Below are positions 63,379-64,000 of a stretch of DNA of 64,000 nucleotides, in pieces (position 1 is the first letter of the stretch; each line of letters starts with the position of its first letter). This DNA comes from Sphingomonadales bacterium (GTDB lineage: Bacteria > Pseudomonadota > Alphaproteobacteria > Sphingomonadales > Sphingomonadaceae). The notes under the pieces are model-generated. The model was not told the origin of the DNA, did no database searches, and saw only the letters and a program-made list of their open reading frames with translations. The stretch spans positions 36,220 to 100,219 of the forward strand of contig JAGWUH010000009.1 in NCBI GenBank assembly GCA_028868535.1, given 5' to 3'. The position numbers were made by a program, and so were the translations under genes.

Positions 63379-63575
63379 GGCAAAGGACTCTGGCGGGGCG
63401 TGCAACTCGTCATGGGCCGGGAGATGCCCCCGACCGCCCTCGAACGACAATCCGGCAATCGCTCGCGGCTGCGCATAACTCGACAAGCCTGTTCACAGCG
63501 TGTGGAAAAGTGGCGGAAAACGGCGGGATTCAGCGGCATTCGCAGAAGCAACGCACCGGGGAGCTGCTGGTGCCC

Positions 63576-64000
63576 CTAGAGCCCGTCGACGACCTGTCCC
63601 GCCGGGCTGGTCCAGACGAAGGCGTCGTCGTAGCCGCCCTTGTGCAGCTTCGCGGTGAAGGCGTCCGCCGCCTTCTCGGTCTCGAACGGCCCGATCAGCA
63701 GGCGGTTGGTCCGCCCCCATTCGCTGGTCCAGGCCTTGCGGCCGCGGAACAGCTCGGCATCGTCCTTCTGCAACCGCCGCCAGTCGAACTCGAGCCGGCT
63801 CTCGGCGCGGCCGACACCGACCTGGACCCAGATCCGGCTGGGATTGGGCGGCGGCGGCGGCGGGGGCGGCGGCGCCGGACGGGCCGGGGTGATCTTGCGG
63901 ATATCGACCGCGCCGGCGCGCGGCGTCACTTCCGCCGGCCCGGTGGCGAGCGCCGCGAAGGCGTCCGCGAAGCTGGGGCGGGCGGGCCGCGGCGGCGGGG
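63576..64000 (-). CDS. SPOR-domain protein, N-terminal part off window
   Basis: The last 140 codons of a gene that continues beyond the right edge; the frame is open to the boundary. It has a Pro/Ala linker with nine prolines in a row, then a C-terminal SPOR domain ('RIWVQVGVGRAESRLEFDWRRL...NRLLIGPFETEKAADAFTAKLHKGGYDDAFVW'). SPOR domains bind denuded peptidoglycan at the septum, so a periplasmic, division- or wall-associated role is likely. A GTG at 63929 lies in mid-linker and is not taken as the start. Confidence 0.82.
   Translation of the reverse strand, partial: PPPRPARPSFADAFAALATGPAEVTPRAGAVDIRKITPARPAPPPPPPPPPNPSRIWVQVGVGRAESRLEFDWRRLQKDDAELFRGRKAWTSEWGRTNRLLIGPFETEKAADAFTAKLHKGGYDDAFVWTSPAGQVVDGL

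Noticed and set aside
63496..63520. Second DnaA-like box (TTTTCCACA on the minus strand) near 63.5 kb
   Set aside because: Single, relaxed match in a short gap between ybjN and the SPOR gene; not enough to call a regulatory site or origin.

Overview
The window is a high-GC chromosomal segment of an alphaproteobacterium, most probably a sphingomonad (Sphingomonas/Novosphingobium type; genus not decided). The signs are the strong codon bias towards G/C in third positions, the complete exosortase A (XrtA) exopolysaccharide locus, the OprB-type porin, and the kinds of housekeeping proteins present. No prophage, transposase gene or CRISPR array was seen. The gene order looks like core chromosome, interrupted by a few repeat-rich, gene-poor patches.

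Layout. 1-9 kb: a 34-residue metallothionein-like gene, a DUF1761 membrane protein, rimO with a clear terminator, a CorA transporter divergent from a Baeyer-Villiger-type flavin monooxygenase, a tight run of CinA-like / UbiC-like secreted protein / YqgE / PPOX genes, and an OprB porin whose start overlaps that of a small secreted protein. 9-18.5 kb: rplK-rplA, a SnoaL-like protein, a GH79 heparanase-like secreted hydrolase behind nested inverted repeats, trmL, an RhlE-like helicase, a glycine-zipper protein, a pteridine-reductase-like SDR, a GDT1 transporter and argG. 18.4-20 kb: 1.55 kb without a credible protein gene, dense in short tetraloop hairpins and imperfect repeats; this is the most unexplained part of the window. 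20-24.4 kb: a LuxR-type regulator with a degenerate receiver and two small genes, an orphan terminase-small-subunit-like protein, a secreted protein bracketed by two copies of a palindromic repeat, and a nucleotidyltransferase gene coupled to the uvrA stop. 24.4-38.5 kb: uvrA with an in-frame palindromic element, a PAP2 gene with no stop before fmdB, small secreted proteins, an 1150-residue indolepyruvate ferredoxin oxidoreductase with an EthD-like partner, two divergent AraC regulators, and a YbjQ-family gene.

38.5-58.8 kb is the XrtA locus. On the minus strand, acyl-CoA ligase and PLP decarboxylase (overlapping stop/start) precede the export lipoprotein, chain-length protein, tyrosine autokinase, outer-membrane barrel, ExeA-like ATPase, deacetylase, FemAB protein, glycosyltransferase, exosortase A and amidotransferase. 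A complete RpfF-type DSF synthase homologue lies just beyond. Divergently, a GNAT/FemAB protein, an acyl carrier protein and two alpha/beta hydrolases form a plus-strand arm. The inferred picture is synthesis, modification and export of an exopolysaccharide, possible sorting of surface proteins, and an ACP-linked acyl or amine modification branch, perhaps under diffusible fatty-acid signalling.

58.8-64 kb returns to housekeeping: obgE, tRNA-Ala(CGC), a proline-rich lipoprotein, a Bax-inhibitor-1 family protein, YbjN and proC, and the C-terminal part of a SPOR protein cut by the window edge.
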